Source of the DNA: Stenotrophomonas maltophilia
GTDB lineage: Bacteria; Pseudomonadota; Gammaproteobacteria; Xanthomonadales; Xanthomonadaceae
Reading direction: 5' to 3'
NCBI RefSeq assembly: GCF_039555535.1
Contig: NZ_CP154630.1
Coordinates: 4,167,001 to 4,231,000 of the forward strand
DNA: 64,000 bases
The position numbers and the translations under genes are program-made. Of this stretch, positions 33,775 to 42,392 are shown one piece after another. The notes below the pieces were generated by a model, which ran no database searches, was not told the DNA's origin, and saw only the letters and a program-made list of their open reading frames with translations. Positions within the stretch are counted from its first letter, which is position 1. Each line of letters starts with the position of its first letter.

Positions 33775-34887
33775 CTACAGCGCTTCCAGGCTGCACCACG
33801 GCAACGCCGGCAGTCCCTGCCCGGCCACCGCCGCCGCCAGCTGCGCGTCGGCGCCGTCGACATCGATGCCCTGGCGCGCGTACCACGACGGGTCGTAATA
33901 GCTCTGCGCGTAGCGCTCGCCGCTGTCGCACAGGATGCTGACGATACTGCCCTGATGGCCCGCCTCGCGCATCCATTGTGCGGCCTGCAGCACGCCGATG
34001 AAGTTGGTGCCGGTGGAGCCACCGACGCGGCGGCCCAGCTGGCGGCTGACATGGCGCATCGCGGCCAGGCTCAGCGCATCGGGCACCTTCACCATCGCAT
34101 CGACGCTGGTCGGGATGAAGCTCGGCTCCACCCGCGGCCGGCCAATGCCTTCCACGCGCGAGCCACCGCTGCAGGTCAGGCCACGCCAATCCTGCTCACC
34201 GGCCACGGCGGCCTGGTAACCGTCGAAGAACACCGACACTTCCGGGTCCGCGCACAGGATGCGGGTGTCATGCCGGCGGTAGCTGACATAGCGGCCCAGC
34301 GTGGCGGCGGTACCGCCGGTGCCGGGGCTGCACACGATCCATTCCGGAACCGGGCTGGGCTCTTCGGCCATCTGCTTGAAGATGGATTCGGCAATGTTGT
34401 TGTTGGCGCGCCAGTCGGTCGCACGTTCGGCGTAGGTGAACTGGTCCATGAAGTGGCCGCCGGTTTCACGGGCCAGCTTTTCCGAATCGCAGTTGAGATC
34501 GCAGGCACGCTCGACCAGATGGCAGCGGCCACCGTGGAATTCGATTGCCGCGATCTTCTCCGGCGAGGTCGTGGCCGGGATCACCGCAATGAACGGCAAA
34601 CCAAGCAGGCGCGCGAAATAGGCCTCGGAGACCGCGGTCGAGCCGCTGGATGCTTCGATCACCGGGCGCCCTTCGCGTAACCAGCCATTGGTCAACGCAT
34701 ACAGGAACAGCGAGCGCGCCAGCCGGTGCTTCAGGCTGCCGGTGGGATGGCTCGATTCATCCTTCAGGTACAGGTCGATGCCCTCGAACCCGGGCAGCGC
34801 CAACGGGATCAGGTGGGTATCGGCGGAACGGTTGAAATCGGCTTCGATCTTGCGGATGGCGGCGGCCACCCATTCACGCTGCGACAT
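33775..34887 (-). CDS. PLP-dependent L-cysteine desulfhydrase, Cds1-like
   Basis: A 370-residue fold-type II PLP enzyme of the cysteine synthase superfamily. The PLP lysine lies in [23 protein letters not shown] context ([19 protein letters not shown]), and the substrate loop in [22 protein letters not shown]. The phosphate-binding loop is [17 protein letters not shown]. It closely resembles, by memory, mycobacterial Cds1 (Rv3684), which releases pyruvate, ammonia and H2S from cysteine. It differs from CysK in its extra N-terminal helix ([23 protein letters not shown]). It stands alone, divergent to gloA. The desulfhydrase role is inferred from that relationship. Confidence 0.82.
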   Translation of the reverse strand: MSQREWVAAAIRKIEADFNRSADTHLIPLALPGFEGIDLYLKDESSHPTGSLKHRLARSLFLYALTNGWLREGRPVIEASSGSTAVSEAYFARLLGLPFIAVIPATTSPEKIAAIEFHGGRCHLVERACDLNCDSEKLARETGGHFMDQFTYAERATDWRANNNIAESIFKQMAEEPSPVPEWIVCSPGTGGTAATLGRYVSYRRHDTRILCADPEVSVFFDGYQAAVAGEQDWRGLTCSGGSRVEGIGRPRVEPSFIPTSVDAMVKVPDALSLAAMRHVSRQLGRRVGGSTGTNFIGVLQAAQWMREAGHQGSIVSILCDSGERYAQSYYDPSWYARQGIDVDGADAQLAAAVAGQGLPALPWCSLEAL

Positions 34888-35012
34888 GGCGGGCAATCGT
34901 TGTCAGGACGGAACGGTGCGATCCGGCCATTGTACGTCGCAGTGCCGTCAGGTGCTGGCCGGTAGAATGGCCCCATCCGGCCGGCAACGGCCCTGCCTGA
35001 AGGACCTCCCCC

Positions 35013-35531
35013 ATGACCATTCCCGCCCTGCGCGATGTTCCCGGCGTCGCCGCCCAGGCCCCGGCCGAAACCACCGGCTTCGTGTTCAACCACACCATGC
35101 TGCGGGTGAAGGACATTACCGCCTCGCTGGACTTCTACACCCGCGTGCTCGGCTACCAGCTGATCGACAAGCGCGACTTCCCGGAGGCCCAGTTCAGCCT
35201 GTACTTCCTGGCCTACGTGCCCGCCGGCGTCATGGTGCCGGAAGATGACAACGCCCGCCGCCTGTGGATGGCCGGCCTGCCGGGCGTGCTGGAACTGACC
35301 CACAACCACGGCACTGAGAGCCAGGACGGCGCGGTCTACCACGACGGCAACAGCGACCCGCGCGGCTTCGGCCACATCTGCGTGTCGGTGCCGGACATCG
35401 AGGCCGCCTGCCAGCGCTTCGAGGATCTGGGCGTGACCTTCCAGAAGCGCCTGACCGACGGCCGCATGAAGAACCTGGCCTTCATCAAGGACCCGGACGG
35501 CTACTGGGTCGAGATCATCGCCAACGCCTGA
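35013..35531 (+). CDS. gloA: Lactoylglutathione lyase (glyoxalase I)
   Basis: A 172-residue glyoxalase I that converts the hemithioacetal of methylglyoxal and glutathione to S-lactoylglutathione. Metal ligands are suggested by VFNHTMLRVKDI (His/Gln position), LELTHNHGTE, GFGHICVSVPDI and DGYWVEIIAN (final Glu). It is longer than the ~135-residue Ni2+ enzymes of E. coli and has the N-terminal extension and insertion (about 60-85) seen in the Zn2+-type, so zinc is likely. AGGACC precedes the ATG, and a TAGAAT box lies upstream. It is followed by another VOC gene. Confidence 0.92.
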   Translation: MTIPALRDVPGVAAQAPAETTGFVFNHTMLRVKDITASLDFYTRVLGYQLIDKRDFPEAQFSLYFLAYVPAGVMVPEDDNARRLWMAGLPGVLELTHNHGTESQDGAVYHDGNSDPRGFGHICVSVPDIEAACQRFEDLGVTFQKRLTDGRMKNLAFIKDPDGYWVEIIANA

Positions 35532-35552
35532 CCCGGAAAGGGGCACAATTCC

Positions 35553-35580
35553 GGTAGCGCCAGGCCATGCCCGGCGCTAC
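35553..35580. repeat. Short SMAG-type hairpin between two VOC genes
   Basis: GTAGCGCCAGGCCATGCCCGGCGCTAC: one imperfect SMAG unit just after gloA. Confidence 0.75.
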
Positions 35581-35610
35581 CGACTCCGTCCCCTTTTTTG
35601 CGAGGTTCGT

Positions 35611-36039
35611 ATGGAAACGATGGAACTTCACCGTGGCCGCCTGATCGACCACATCCAGCTGGTAGTGCGCGACCTGGCGGCCAGCCGCCGCTTCTACCAG
35701 GCGGTGTTCGACACCATCGGCATCCCGGTGGCCGGTGAAGGCGAGGACTACTTCTGGGCCGACGAGCTGTTCGTTTCCAGCGCCAGCAGCGAGGCCGCCG
35801 CTGGCCAGCTGACCGGACGCCACCACCTGGCATTCCAGGCCCGCGACACCGCCACTGTCGATGCCTTCCACAGCGCCGCCATTGCCGCCGGCGGTACCGA
35901 CAACGGCGCGCCCGGCGAACGCCCCTACCACCCGGGCTATTACGGTGCGTTCGTGCTCGATCCCGATGGCAACAACATTGAAGTGGTCTACCACGGCCCG
36001 GCCAACTACAGCGCCGACTCGGTGAAGGTCACTTTCTGA
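35611..36039 (+). CDS. VOC-superfamily (glyoxalase/bleomycin-resistance-like) protein
   Basis: A 142-residue vicinal-oxygen-chelate protein with two beta-alpha-beta-beta-beta halves. The start is IDHIQLVVRDLAASRRFYQAVFDTIGIPV; a metal-type His is in RHHLAFQARD, and the last strand is GAFVLDPDGNNIEVVYHGP with the family Glu. The reaction cannot be told: such proteins may be dioxygenases, isomerases or antibiotic-binding proteins. It lies 79 bp downstream of gloA on the same strand with a hairpin between. A terminator follows. Confidence 0.82.
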   Translation: METMELHRGRLIDHIQLVVRDLAASRRFYQAVFDTIGIPVAGEGEDYFWADELFVSSASSEAAAGQLTGRHHLAFQARDTATVDAFHSAAIAAGGTDNGAPGERPYHPGYYGAFVLDPDGNNIEVVYHGPANYSADSVKVTF

Positions 36040-36061
36040 TTTCACCGATGCCGTAAACGAA

Positions 36062-36087
36062 GAAGCCGGGCAATGCCCGGCTTCTCT
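36062..36087. terminator. Terminator between convergent genes
   Basis: AGAAGCCGGGC, AAT loop, GCCCGGCTTCT, placed between the VOC gene (+) and the CBS-domain gene (-). Confidence 0.8.
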
Positions 36088-36106
36088 GCTTCCGACGGTG
36101 TGGCCC

Positions 36107-36538
36107 TCAGTGGGCGGCCATGTAGATGTCCTGCAGCACGGCCTTTTCAAGCTCCAGCTCGCCCAGCAGGTTCTTCACGATGTCGCCCAGGCTGAGGATG
36201 CCAACCAGGCGGGTGCCTTCGGTGACCATCAGATGACGGCGCCGCGAGTACGTCATCAACGACATGGCCTGCTTCAGGGTGGCCTCCGGGGCGATGCCTT
36301 CCAGGCCGGTGGACGGCAGGCTGGAAATCACCCGGCGGCCGGCCTGCGGGCCGTCGTCGGCCAGGGTGCGCACGATGTCCTTTTCGGAAATGATGCCGAC
36401 CGGGGCATCGTCCTTCATCACCACCAGCGCAGCGATCCTGTTCGCGCTCATCTTGTGGGCGGCGGCACCGATGGTGTCTTCGGCGTCGATGGTGATGACA
36501 GCTTCTTTCTTGGATTGCAGGAGTTCGCGGACGTTCAT
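36107..36538 (-). CDS. CBS-domain protein
   Basis: A 143-residue stand-alone protein made of a CBS pair, a fold that binds adenine nucleotides and senses energy state. Repeat 1 is AVITIDAEDTIGAAAHKMSANRIAALVVMKDDAPVGIISEKDIVRTL (about 13-58). Repeat 2 is GIAPEATLKQAMSLMTYSRRRHLMVTEGTRLVGILSLGDIVKNLL (about 82-126). No enzymatic domain is attached. Such proteins often regulate partner enzymes or transporters; the partner is not evident. The ATG at 36538 has only a weak upstream purine run. Confidence 0.85.
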   Translation of the reverse strand: MNVRELLQSKKEAVITIDAEDTIGAAAHKMSANRIAALVVMKDDAPVGIISEKDIVRTLADDGPQAGRRVISSLPSTGLEGIAPEATLKQAMSLMTYSRRRHLMVTEGTRLVGILSLGDIVKNLLGELELEKAVLQDIYMAAH

Positions 36539-36927
36539 TCTTGTTTCCTGGTGCAGGTCACTGAAGTCAAAAAAGTGTGCTCTTCCGATACGCCCCCTCC
36601 CCGGGAACAGACCTTACAGCGCACGTCTGGCGCACCCGGCTGCCGGTGGAATGCATCGACAGGCGACGTGCTGCAACGCGAACGAGGCGGGTTCAACAGC
36701 ACAGCCCGTATCTCGGTCAAATCGATTCTACGACTGCGTCCCTCGGTCACTATCGGCATCGATGGGACAGTTCGTCGTGGGAACCAACCGACGATCCAGA
36801 GAATGGCACCGTGGCTGAAACCGCCGCTGAATACTGGCGATGCCGCGCGTTAAAGATTGATTGATGGCTGCCGACGGCGGACAGAACACCCTGAGGCTGT
36901 CCCACTTCGCACGGACGCCGGCACAAA
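36539..36927. other. About 390 bp with no gene recognised
   Basis: This gap lies between the CBS gene and the terminator below glmS. I see no start-plus-ribosome-binding-site combination, no tRNA fold and no SMAG palindrome. It is less GC-rich than its neighbours and holds the CBS-gene upstream region. A small untranslated RNA cannot be excluded. Confidence 0.5.
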
Positions 36928-36954
36928 CGAAAGGGGCCACTGGGGCCCCTTTCG
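36928..36954. terminator. Terminator downstream of glmS
   Basis: CGAAAGGGGCC, short loop, GGCCCCTTTCG about 30 bp past the glmS stop codon (minus strand), followed by T-rich sequence on that strand. Confidence 0.85.
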
Positions 36955-36982
36955 CTTGCAGCATCCAACCGAGCCGACGGGT

Positions 36983-38821
36983 TTACTCCACTGTCACGCT
37001 CTTGGCCAGGTTGCGCGGCTTGTCCACGTCGGTGCCACGTGCCAGCGCGGTGTGGTACGCCAGCAACTGCACCGGAATGGTATGCACGATCGGGCTGAGC
37101 ACGCCGGCATGGCGCGGCGTACGAATCACGTGCACGCCTTCGGACGCGTTGAAGTTGCTGTCCTGGTCGGCGAACACGAACAGTTCACCGCCACGCGCAC
37201 GCACTTCCTGCATGTTCGACTTCACCTTTTCCAGCAGGCTGTCGTTCGGCGCGATCACCACCACCGGCATGTCCTCGTCCACCAGCGCCAGCGGACCATG
37301 CTTCAGCTCGCCCGCCGGGTAGGCCTCGGCGTGGATGTAGGAGATTTCCTTGAGCTTGAGCGCGCCTTCCAGCGCGATCGGGTAGTGCAGGCCGCGGCCC
37401 AGGAACAGCGCGCTGCTCTTGCGCGCGAAGCGCTCGGCCCACGCAGCAATCTGCGGCTCCATGTTCAACGCGTGCTGCACGCTGCCCGGCAGGAAGCGCA
37501 GCTGCTCCAGGTAGTCCGCTTCCTGTGCCGCGTCGATGCGGCCATGCAGCTTGCCCAGCACCACGGTCAGCTGGAACAGTGCCGCCAGCTGGGTGGTGAA
37601 GGCCTTGGTCGATGCCACGCCGATCTCGGCACCGGCACGGGTGTAACAGACCAGTTCGCTGGCACGCGGGATCGCGCTTTCCGGCACGTTGCAGATCGAC
37701 AGCGTGTGCTTGTGGCCCAGCGACTTGGCGTACTTCAGCGCTTCCATCGTATCCAGCGTTTCGCCGGACTGGGAAATGGTCACGATCAGGTGCTTCGGAT
37801 TCGCGTAGGCGGCGCGGTAGCGGTACTCGCTGGCGATCTCCACGCTGCACGGCAGGCCGGCGATGGCCTCGACCCAGTAGCGTGCAGTCAGGCCGGCGTA
37901 GTAGCTGGTACCGCAGGCGATGATCTGCACGCCCTCGATGCCCGACAACACGGCTTCGGCGTTCTTGCCGAACAGCTCGGCCGGGAAACCACCGGCATCG
38001 ATCGCCGCCTCGATGGTGTCGCCCAGGGCGCGCGGCTGCTCGTGGATTTCCTTCTGCATGAAGTGGCGGTACGGGCCCAGCTCCAGCGATGCCAGCGATA
38101 CGTCGGACAGATGCACGTCGCGCTCGACCGGCTGGTCGTGCTCGTCGAAGATGCGCACGCCATCGCGGCGGATTTCGGCGGTATCGCCTTCCTCCAGGAA
38201 AATCACCTTGCGGGTGGCCGAGATCACCGCCGAGACATCCGAAGCGACGAAGTTCTCGCCCTCGCCCAGGCCGATCAGCAGCGGGCAGCCCATGCGCGCA
38301 CAGACGAAGCGCTCCGGCTCGGCGCGGCTGACCACGGCCAGCGCGTAGGCACCGGTCAGTTCCTTCACCGTGTGCTGCAGCGCCACCAGCAGGTCGTCGC
38401 CGCTCTTCAGGTGATGGTGGATCAGGTGCGCGATGACTTCGGTATCGGTCTGCGACTCGAACGTGTAGCCCAGGGCGCGCAGCTTCTCGCGTTGCTCTTC
38501 ATGGTTCTCGATGATGCCGTTGTGCACCAGCGCCACGCCCTGGCTGATGTGCGGATGCGCATTGGCCTCGGTGACACCGCCGTGGGTGGCCCAGCGGGTG
38601 TGACCGATGCCCAGCACCGCGTTGAAGCCCTCGGCCTCGGCCGCGGTGGCCATTTCCGACACGCGACCGGTACGACGCACGCGACGCACCTCCGACCGCT
38701 CGGCATGGTCGATCACCGCGATACCCGAGGAATCGTAACCACGGTACTCAAGGCGCTTCAGACCCTCGATCAGCACCGGCACTACGTCGCGATCAGCGAT
38801 CGCACCCACGATTCCACACAT
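36983..38821 (-). CDS. glmS: Glutamine-fructose-6-phosphate aminotransferase (isomerizing)
   Basis: A 612-residue enzyme that makes glucosamine-6-phosphate from glutamine and fructose-6-phosphate, the first step to UDP-GlcNAc for peptidoglycan and LPS. The start [36 protein letters not shown] exposes Cys2, the glutaminase nucleophile after Met removal. The glutaminase domain covers 1-240 and two SIS isomerase domains follow ([23 protein letters not shown], and [19 protein letters not shown]). It ends [11 protein letters not shown], the canonical tail. It is divergent from the sigma-54 exporter operon. No glmS ribozyme is expected or seen in the leader. Confidence 0.97.
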   Translation of the reverse strand: MCGIVGAIADRDVVPVLIEGLKRLEYRGYDSSGIAVIDHAERSEVRRVRRTGRVSEMATAAEAEGFNAVLGIGHTRWATHGGVTEANAHPHISQGVALVHNGIIENHEEQREKLRALGYTFESQTDTEVIAHLIHHHLKSGDDLLVALQHTVKELTGAYALAVVSRAEPERFVCARMGCPLLIGLGEGENFVASDVSAVISATRKVIFLEEGDTAEIRRDGVRIFDEHDQPVERDVHLSDVSLASLELGPYRHFMQKEIHEQPRALGDTIEAAIDAGGFPAELFGKNAEAVLSGIEGVQIIACGTSYYAGLTARYWVEAIAGLPCSVEIASEYRYRAAYANPKHLIVTISQSGETLDTMEALKYAKSLGHKHTLSICNVPESAIPRASELVCYTRAGAEIGVASTKAFTTQLAALFQLTVVLGKLHGRIDAAQEADYLEQLRFLPGSVQHALNMEPQIAAWAERFARKSSALFLGRGLHYPIALEGALKLKEISYIHAEAYPAGELKHGPLALVDEDMPVVVIAPNDSLLEKVKSNMQEVRARGGELFVFADQDSNFNASEGVHVIRTPRHAGVLSPIVHTIPVQLLAYHTALARGTDVDKPRNLAKSVTVE

Positions 38822-38863
38822 GTCACGCGTTTCCTTGAAGACGATCGTCGCATTCTAGCCTGC

Positions 38864-38934
38864 GTGTCCGGCTTCCCCCTCCTGTCCGCTTAATGAAAGT
38901 GTCCGGAAAGGTGTCCGCGGACACCCGGACACTT
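38864..38934. promoter_or_regulatory. Cluster of TGTCCG half-sites, candidate upstream activating sequence
   Basis: Direct TGTCCG half-sites start at 38865, 38883, 38900 and 38912, and inverted GGACAC sites at 38919 and 38927. The centre is a perfect 14-bp palindrome GTGTCCGCGGACAC (38911-38924), framed by AAGTGTCCGG and CCGGACACTT. It lies 40-115 bp upstream of the -24/-12 promoter, the normal place for a bacterial enhancer-binding protein. The likely binder is the response regulator at 44128, which is encoded in the same operon. Confidence 0.7.
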
Positions 38935-38974
38935 CAGACACCCACCCAACTCATTGATGGAGAAGGAAATAAAG

Positions 38975-38992
38975 TTGGCACGCTACGTGCTT
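38975..38992 (+). promoter_or_regulatory. Sigma-54 (-24/-12) promoter of the exporter operon
   Basis: TTGGCACGCTACGTGCTT matches the TGGCACG-N4-TTGCW consensus at all but one of the fixed positions, and the GG (38977-38978) and GC (38989-38990) are correctly spaced. The predicted transcript start near 39002 is 23 bp before the ATG at 39025, which also decides that start codon over an earlier in-frame ATG at 38893. Confidence 0.8.
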
Positions 38993-39024
38993 GGTACTGG
39001 CTACCACCGTCAGGCACGCACCCG

Positions 39025-40302
39025 ATGATCCGCGACACTTCCGCCCAGGACCAGATCGTTTCCTCCGCCCCGGCCAGCGCCCCGCGCGCCAACTGGCACC
39101 GTTACCGTTGGCCGGCGCTGGGCACGATCGCCCTGCTCGCCGGCATCGGCTGGGCCGTGCACGCCTGGTCCAACGCCAGCCGCTCCTTCGACAGCAGCCG
39201 CGTGCGCATCGCCGAAGTGAAACGTGGCGACCTGGTGCGCGACATCGCCGCCGACGGCCGCGTGATCGCCGCCAACAGCCCGATCCTGTATGCCATCTCG
39301 GCCGGCACCGTGGACCTGAAGGTGGTCGCCGGCGATGTGGTGAAGAAGGGGCAGGAGCTGGCGATCATCGACAGCCCCGAACTGCGCAGCAAGCTGGCCC
39401 AGGAACAGGCCACCCTGGCCGGCCTGGAAGCCGAGGCCAGCCGTGCCGCGCTGGACGCCACCCTGGCCCGCGCCAAGTCGCGCAAGGAAACCGACCAGGC
39501 CACCATCGAACGGCAGGCCGCCGACCGCGACCTGCAGCGCTACCAGCGCGGCTACGACGGCGGTGCGGTGCCGCAGATCGACCTGGCCAAGGCCAAGGAC
39601 TCGCTGAAGAAGGCCGACATCACCCTGGCCAACGCCACCACCGATGCACGCCTGCAGAGCCAGGGCGCCGACCTGGATGCCCGCAACAAGCGTCTGCTGG
39701 CCGATCGCCAGAAGGCGGTGGTGGCCGAAGTGCAGCGCCAGGTCGACGCGCTGACGCTGCGTGCCCCCTTCGATGGCCAGGTCGGCCAGGTGCAGGCGGT
39801 GCAGTCCACCAACCTGGCCGCCAACGCACCGGTGCTGGGCGTGGTCGACCTGTCCAAGTTCGAAGTCGAGATCAAGGTGCCGGAGAGTTTCGCCCGCGAC
39901 CTGGCGATCGGCATGCCGGCGCAGCTGACCGGTGGCAACGGCCAGCCGTTCCCGGGCGAAATCAGCGCAGTGTCGCCGGAAGTGGTCAACGGTGAGGTAA
40001 ACGCCCGCGTGCGCTTTGCCAGCGCGCAGCCGGAAGGCCTGCGCCAGAGCCAGCGGATGTCGGTGCGCGTGCTGCTCGATACCCGCAGGAACGTGCTGAA
40101 GGTCGAGCGCGGCCCGTTCGTCGAACAGGGCAATGGCATGGCCTACGTGATGGATGGCCGCACCGCCGTGCGCCGTCCGGTGGAACTGGGCGTCAGCAGC
40201 CTGGGCGAAGTGGAAATCAAGTCGGGTGTGCAACCGGGCGACCGCATCGTGGTCTCCGGCAGCGACCTGTTCAAGGACGCCGAGCGCGTCTCCGTCAACT
40301 GA
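39025..40302 (+). CDS. Periplasmic adaptor (HlyD/MacA-like) of an ABC exporter
   Basis: A 425-residue membrane-fusion protein for a MacB-type transporter. A short cytoplasmic N-terminus is followed by one helix (WPALGTIALLAGIGWAVHAW), and the rest is periplasmic. The lipoyl half-motif is ISAGTVDLKVVAGDVVKKGQELAIIDSPELRSKLAQE, and an alpha-helical hairpin (about 105-235) is rich in Ala, Lys, Arg and Gln. The barrel and membrane-proximal domains follow. There is no lipobox. It is the first gene of a seven-gene set (spacings 2-120 bp) ending at 46823 and follows the sigma-54 promoter directly. Outer-membrane partner not encoded here. Confidence 0.9.
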   Translation: MIRDTSAQDQIVSSAPASAPRANWHRYRWPALGTIALLAGIGWAVHAWSNASRSFDSSRVRIAEVKRGDLVRDIAADGRVIAANSPILYAISAGTVDLKVVAGDVVKKGQELAIIDSPELRSKLAQEQATLAGLEAEASRAALDATLARAKSRKETDQATIERQAADRDLQRYQRGYDGGAVPQIDLAKAKDSLKKADITLANATTDARLQSQGADLDARNKRLLADRQKAVVAEVQRQVDALTLRAPFDGQVGQVQAVQSTNLAANAPVLGVVDLSKFEVEIKVPESFARDLAIGMPAQLTGGNGQPFPGEISAVSPEVVNGEVNARVRFASAQPEGLRQSQRMSVRVLLDTRRNVLKVERGPFVEQGNGMAYVMDGRTAVRRPVELGVSSLGEVEIKSGVQPGDRIVVSGSDLFKDAERVSVN

Positions 40303-40337
40303 TACCTGATACCTGAATCCTGGAGAGAGGACACCCC

Positions 40338-41063
40338 ATGTACATGCTCGAAATGCGCTCGGTCGCCAAGGTCTTCCGCACCGAACAGGTGGAAACCCAC
40401 GCACTGCGCTCGCTGGAACTGCAGGTCAAGGAAGGCGAATTCGTTGCCGTCACCGGCCCGTCCGGTTCCGGCAAGACCACCTTCCTCAACATCGCCGGCC
40501 TGCTGGAAACCTTCACCAGTGGCACCTACATGCTGGACGGCCAGGACGTGAGCACGCTGGGTGATGATGCGCGCAGCCGCCTGCGCAACCAGAAGATCGG
40601 CTTCATCTTCCAGGGCTTCAACCTGATCCCGGACCTCAACCTGTTCGACAACGTCGACGTGCCGCTGCGCTATCGCAAGATGAGCGCCAACGAGCGCCGC
40701 GAACGCATCGAGAAGGCGCTGACCCAGGTCGGCCTCGGCTCGCGCATGAAGCACTACCCGAACGAGCTGTCCGGCGGCCAGCAGCAGCGCGCGGCGATCG
40801 CACGTGCCCTGGCCGGCAGCCCGCGCCTGCTGCTGGCCGACGAACCGACCGGCAACCTGGATACGCAGATGGCCCGTGGCGTGATGGAACTGCTGGAAGA
40901 GATCAATGCCGCCGGCACCACCATCGTGATGGTCACCCACGACCCGGAACTGGCCGCACGCGCGCAGCGCAACGTGCACATCGTCGATGGCCAGGTGACC
41001 GACCTGGTGCGTGAGCCGGTGCTGGCCACGCCGGTGCGCCACATCGTCGCCGTCAACGAGTGA
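40338..41063 (+). CDS. ABC transporter ATPase (MacB/LolD type)
   Basis: A 241-residue ATPase of the macrolide/lipoprotein export subgroup. Walker A is GPSGSGKTTFLNIAG, the Q-loop FIFQGFNLIPDLNLFDNVDVPL, the signature LSGGQQQRAAIARAL, Walker B LLLADEPTGNLD and H-loop VMVTHDPELA. It energises the two permeases encoded next. GGAGAGAGG lies upstream of the ATG at 40338; an ATG two codons later is a possible alternative. The ATPase is a separate polypeptide, unlike MacB where it is fused to the permease. Confidence 0.93.
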   Translation: MYMLEMRSVAKVFRTEQVETHALRSLELQVKEGEFVAVTGPSGSGKTTFLNIAGLLETFTSGTYMLDGQDVSTLGDDARSRLRNQKIGFIFQGFNLIPDLNLFDNVDVPLRYRKMSANERRERIEKALTQVGLGSRMKHYPNELSGGQQQRAAIARALAGSPRLLLADEPTGNLDTQMARGVMELLEEINAAGTTIVMVTHDPELAARAQRNVHIVDGQVTDLVREPVLATPVRHIVAVNE

Positions 41064-41073
41064 GGGCCCGACC

Positions 41074-42372
41074 ATGTTCGCCTACTACGCCCGATTGGCG
41101 GCGCGCAGCTTCCGCCGCAACAAGGTCCTGACCGCGCTGATGGTGGTTGCCATCGCGCTCGGCATCGGCGCCTCGATGACCACGTTGACCGTGTTCCACG
41201 TGTTGTCCGGCGACCCGATCCCCGGCAAGAGCGACCGCCTGTTCTACGTGCAGCTCGATGCCGCGACCGGCGCCTATGTCGCCGGCGAAGAGCCGGAAAC
41301 CCAACTCACCCGCTTCGACGGTGAAGCGCTGCTGCGCGAAGCCAAGGGTGAACGCCAGGCGCTGATGAGCGGCGGTGGCGGCACCATCGAACCGGACAAC
41401 AGCACCCTCAAACCCTTCAGCATCGACACCCGCTGGACCTCGGCCGACTTCTTCCCGATGTTCGAGGTGCCCATGCAGTACGGCCGGCCCTGGACGCGCG
41501 AGGACGATGAAGGCCGCGCACGCGTGGTGGTCATCTCCAAGGCGCTCAACGACAAGCTGTACCAGGGTGCCAACAGCGTGGGCCGCGACCTGCGCATGGA
41601 AGGACAGAGTTACCGCATCGTCGGCGTGATGAAGGAATGGAGCCCGGAGCCGCACTTCTACGACCTGACCACCGGCAGCTACGGCAAGAACGAAGACCTG
41701 CTGCTGCCGATCTCCACCTCGTTCGACCTGAAGCTCGGCAACAACGGCAACATGAACTGCTTCGGCGAAAACCCCGACGGCAACAGCTACTCGCTCAATG
41801 CACCGTGCGCATGGCTGCAGTACTGGGTGGAGATGGATCCGGCCAAGGCCGGCGACTACCGCCGCTACCTGGAGAACTATTCGACCCAGCAGCGCGAGGC
41901 CGGCCGCTTCAAGCATCCGCCGAACGTGCGCCTGCGCACCGTGATGGAATGGCTGGACTTCAATGGTGCAGTCCCCAGCGACGTGCGCCTGCAGCTGTGG
42001 CTGGCGCTGGGCTTCCTCGGTGTCTGCCTGGTCAACACGGTAGGCCTGCTGCTGGCCAAGTTCCTGCGCCGCAGCGGTGAGATCGGCGTGCGCCGTGCAC
42101 TCGGTGCCAGCCGCGGCCAGATCTTCCTGCAGTGCCTGGTGGAAGCCGGCGCGGTCGGCGTGGTCGGTGGCGTGCTGGGCATCGGTCTGGCCCTGCTCGG
42201 TCTGTTCGCGGTGCGCCAGCAACCGGTGGAGTACGCCAAGCTGGCCCACCTTGACGGCAACATGCTGCTGCTCGCACTGGGCCTGACCCTGTTCGCCAGC
42301 CTCGCCGCCGGTTTCCTGCCCGCCTGGCGCGCCATGCAGGTCACCCCGGCCATCCAGCTCAAGTCGCAGTAA
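41074..42372 (+). CDS. MacB-like ABC permease (first of two)
   Basis: A 432-residue inner-membrane subunit. Helix 1 is FRRNKVLTALMVVAIALGIGASMTTLTVFHVLS; a large periplasmic domain (about 40-310) follows with the conserved GRDLRMEGQSYRIVGVMKEW. Three C-terminal helices (LWLALGFLGVCLVNTVGLLLAKFL, AGAVGVVGGVLGIGLALLGLF and NMLLLALGLTLFASLAAGFLPAWRAMQVTPAIQLKSQ) form the FtsX-type domain. It lies 10 bp after the ATPase gene. It is paired with a second, different permease, so the transporter is probably a heterodimer. Confidence 0.9.
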   Translation: MFAYYARLAARSFRRNKVLTALMVVAIALGIGASMTTLTVFHVLSGDPIPGKSDRLFYVQLDAATGAYVAGEEPETQLTRFDGEALLREAKGERQALMSGGGGTIEPDNSTLKPFSIDTRWTSADFFPMFEVPMQYGRPWTREDDEGRARVVVISKALNDKLYQGANSVGRDLRMEGQSYRIVGVMKEWSPEPHFYDLTTGSYGKNEDLLLPISTSFDLKLGNNGNMNCFGENPDGNSYSLNAPCAWLQYWVEMDPAKAGDYRRYLENYSTQQREAGRFKHPPNVRLRTVMEWLDFNGAVPSDVRLQLWLALGFLGVCLVNTVGLLLAKFLRRSGEIGVRRALGASRGQIFLQCLVEAGAVGVVGGVLGIGLALLGLFAVRQQPVEYAKLAHLDGNMLLLALGLTLFASLAAGFLPAWRAMQVTPAIQLKSQ

Positions 42373-42392
42373 GCACCCGAACGAGGACTCCC

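Noticed and set aside
36539..36982. A tRNA or small gene between the CBS-domain gene and glmS
   Set aside because: No cloverleaf, no CCA end and no start codon with ribosome-binding site was found.
38822..38893. A glmS ribozyme or riboswitch in the leader of glmS
   Set aside because: The 5' leader is short, shared with the divergent operon, and has no ribozyme-like pairing; such ribozymes are found in Gram-positive bacteria.
38893..39024. Upstream ATG start for the exporter adaptor
   Set aside because: This ATG and the next 44 codons lie in the regulatory region, covering the TGTCCG palindromes and the -24/-12 promoter; the predicted transcript begins after it.
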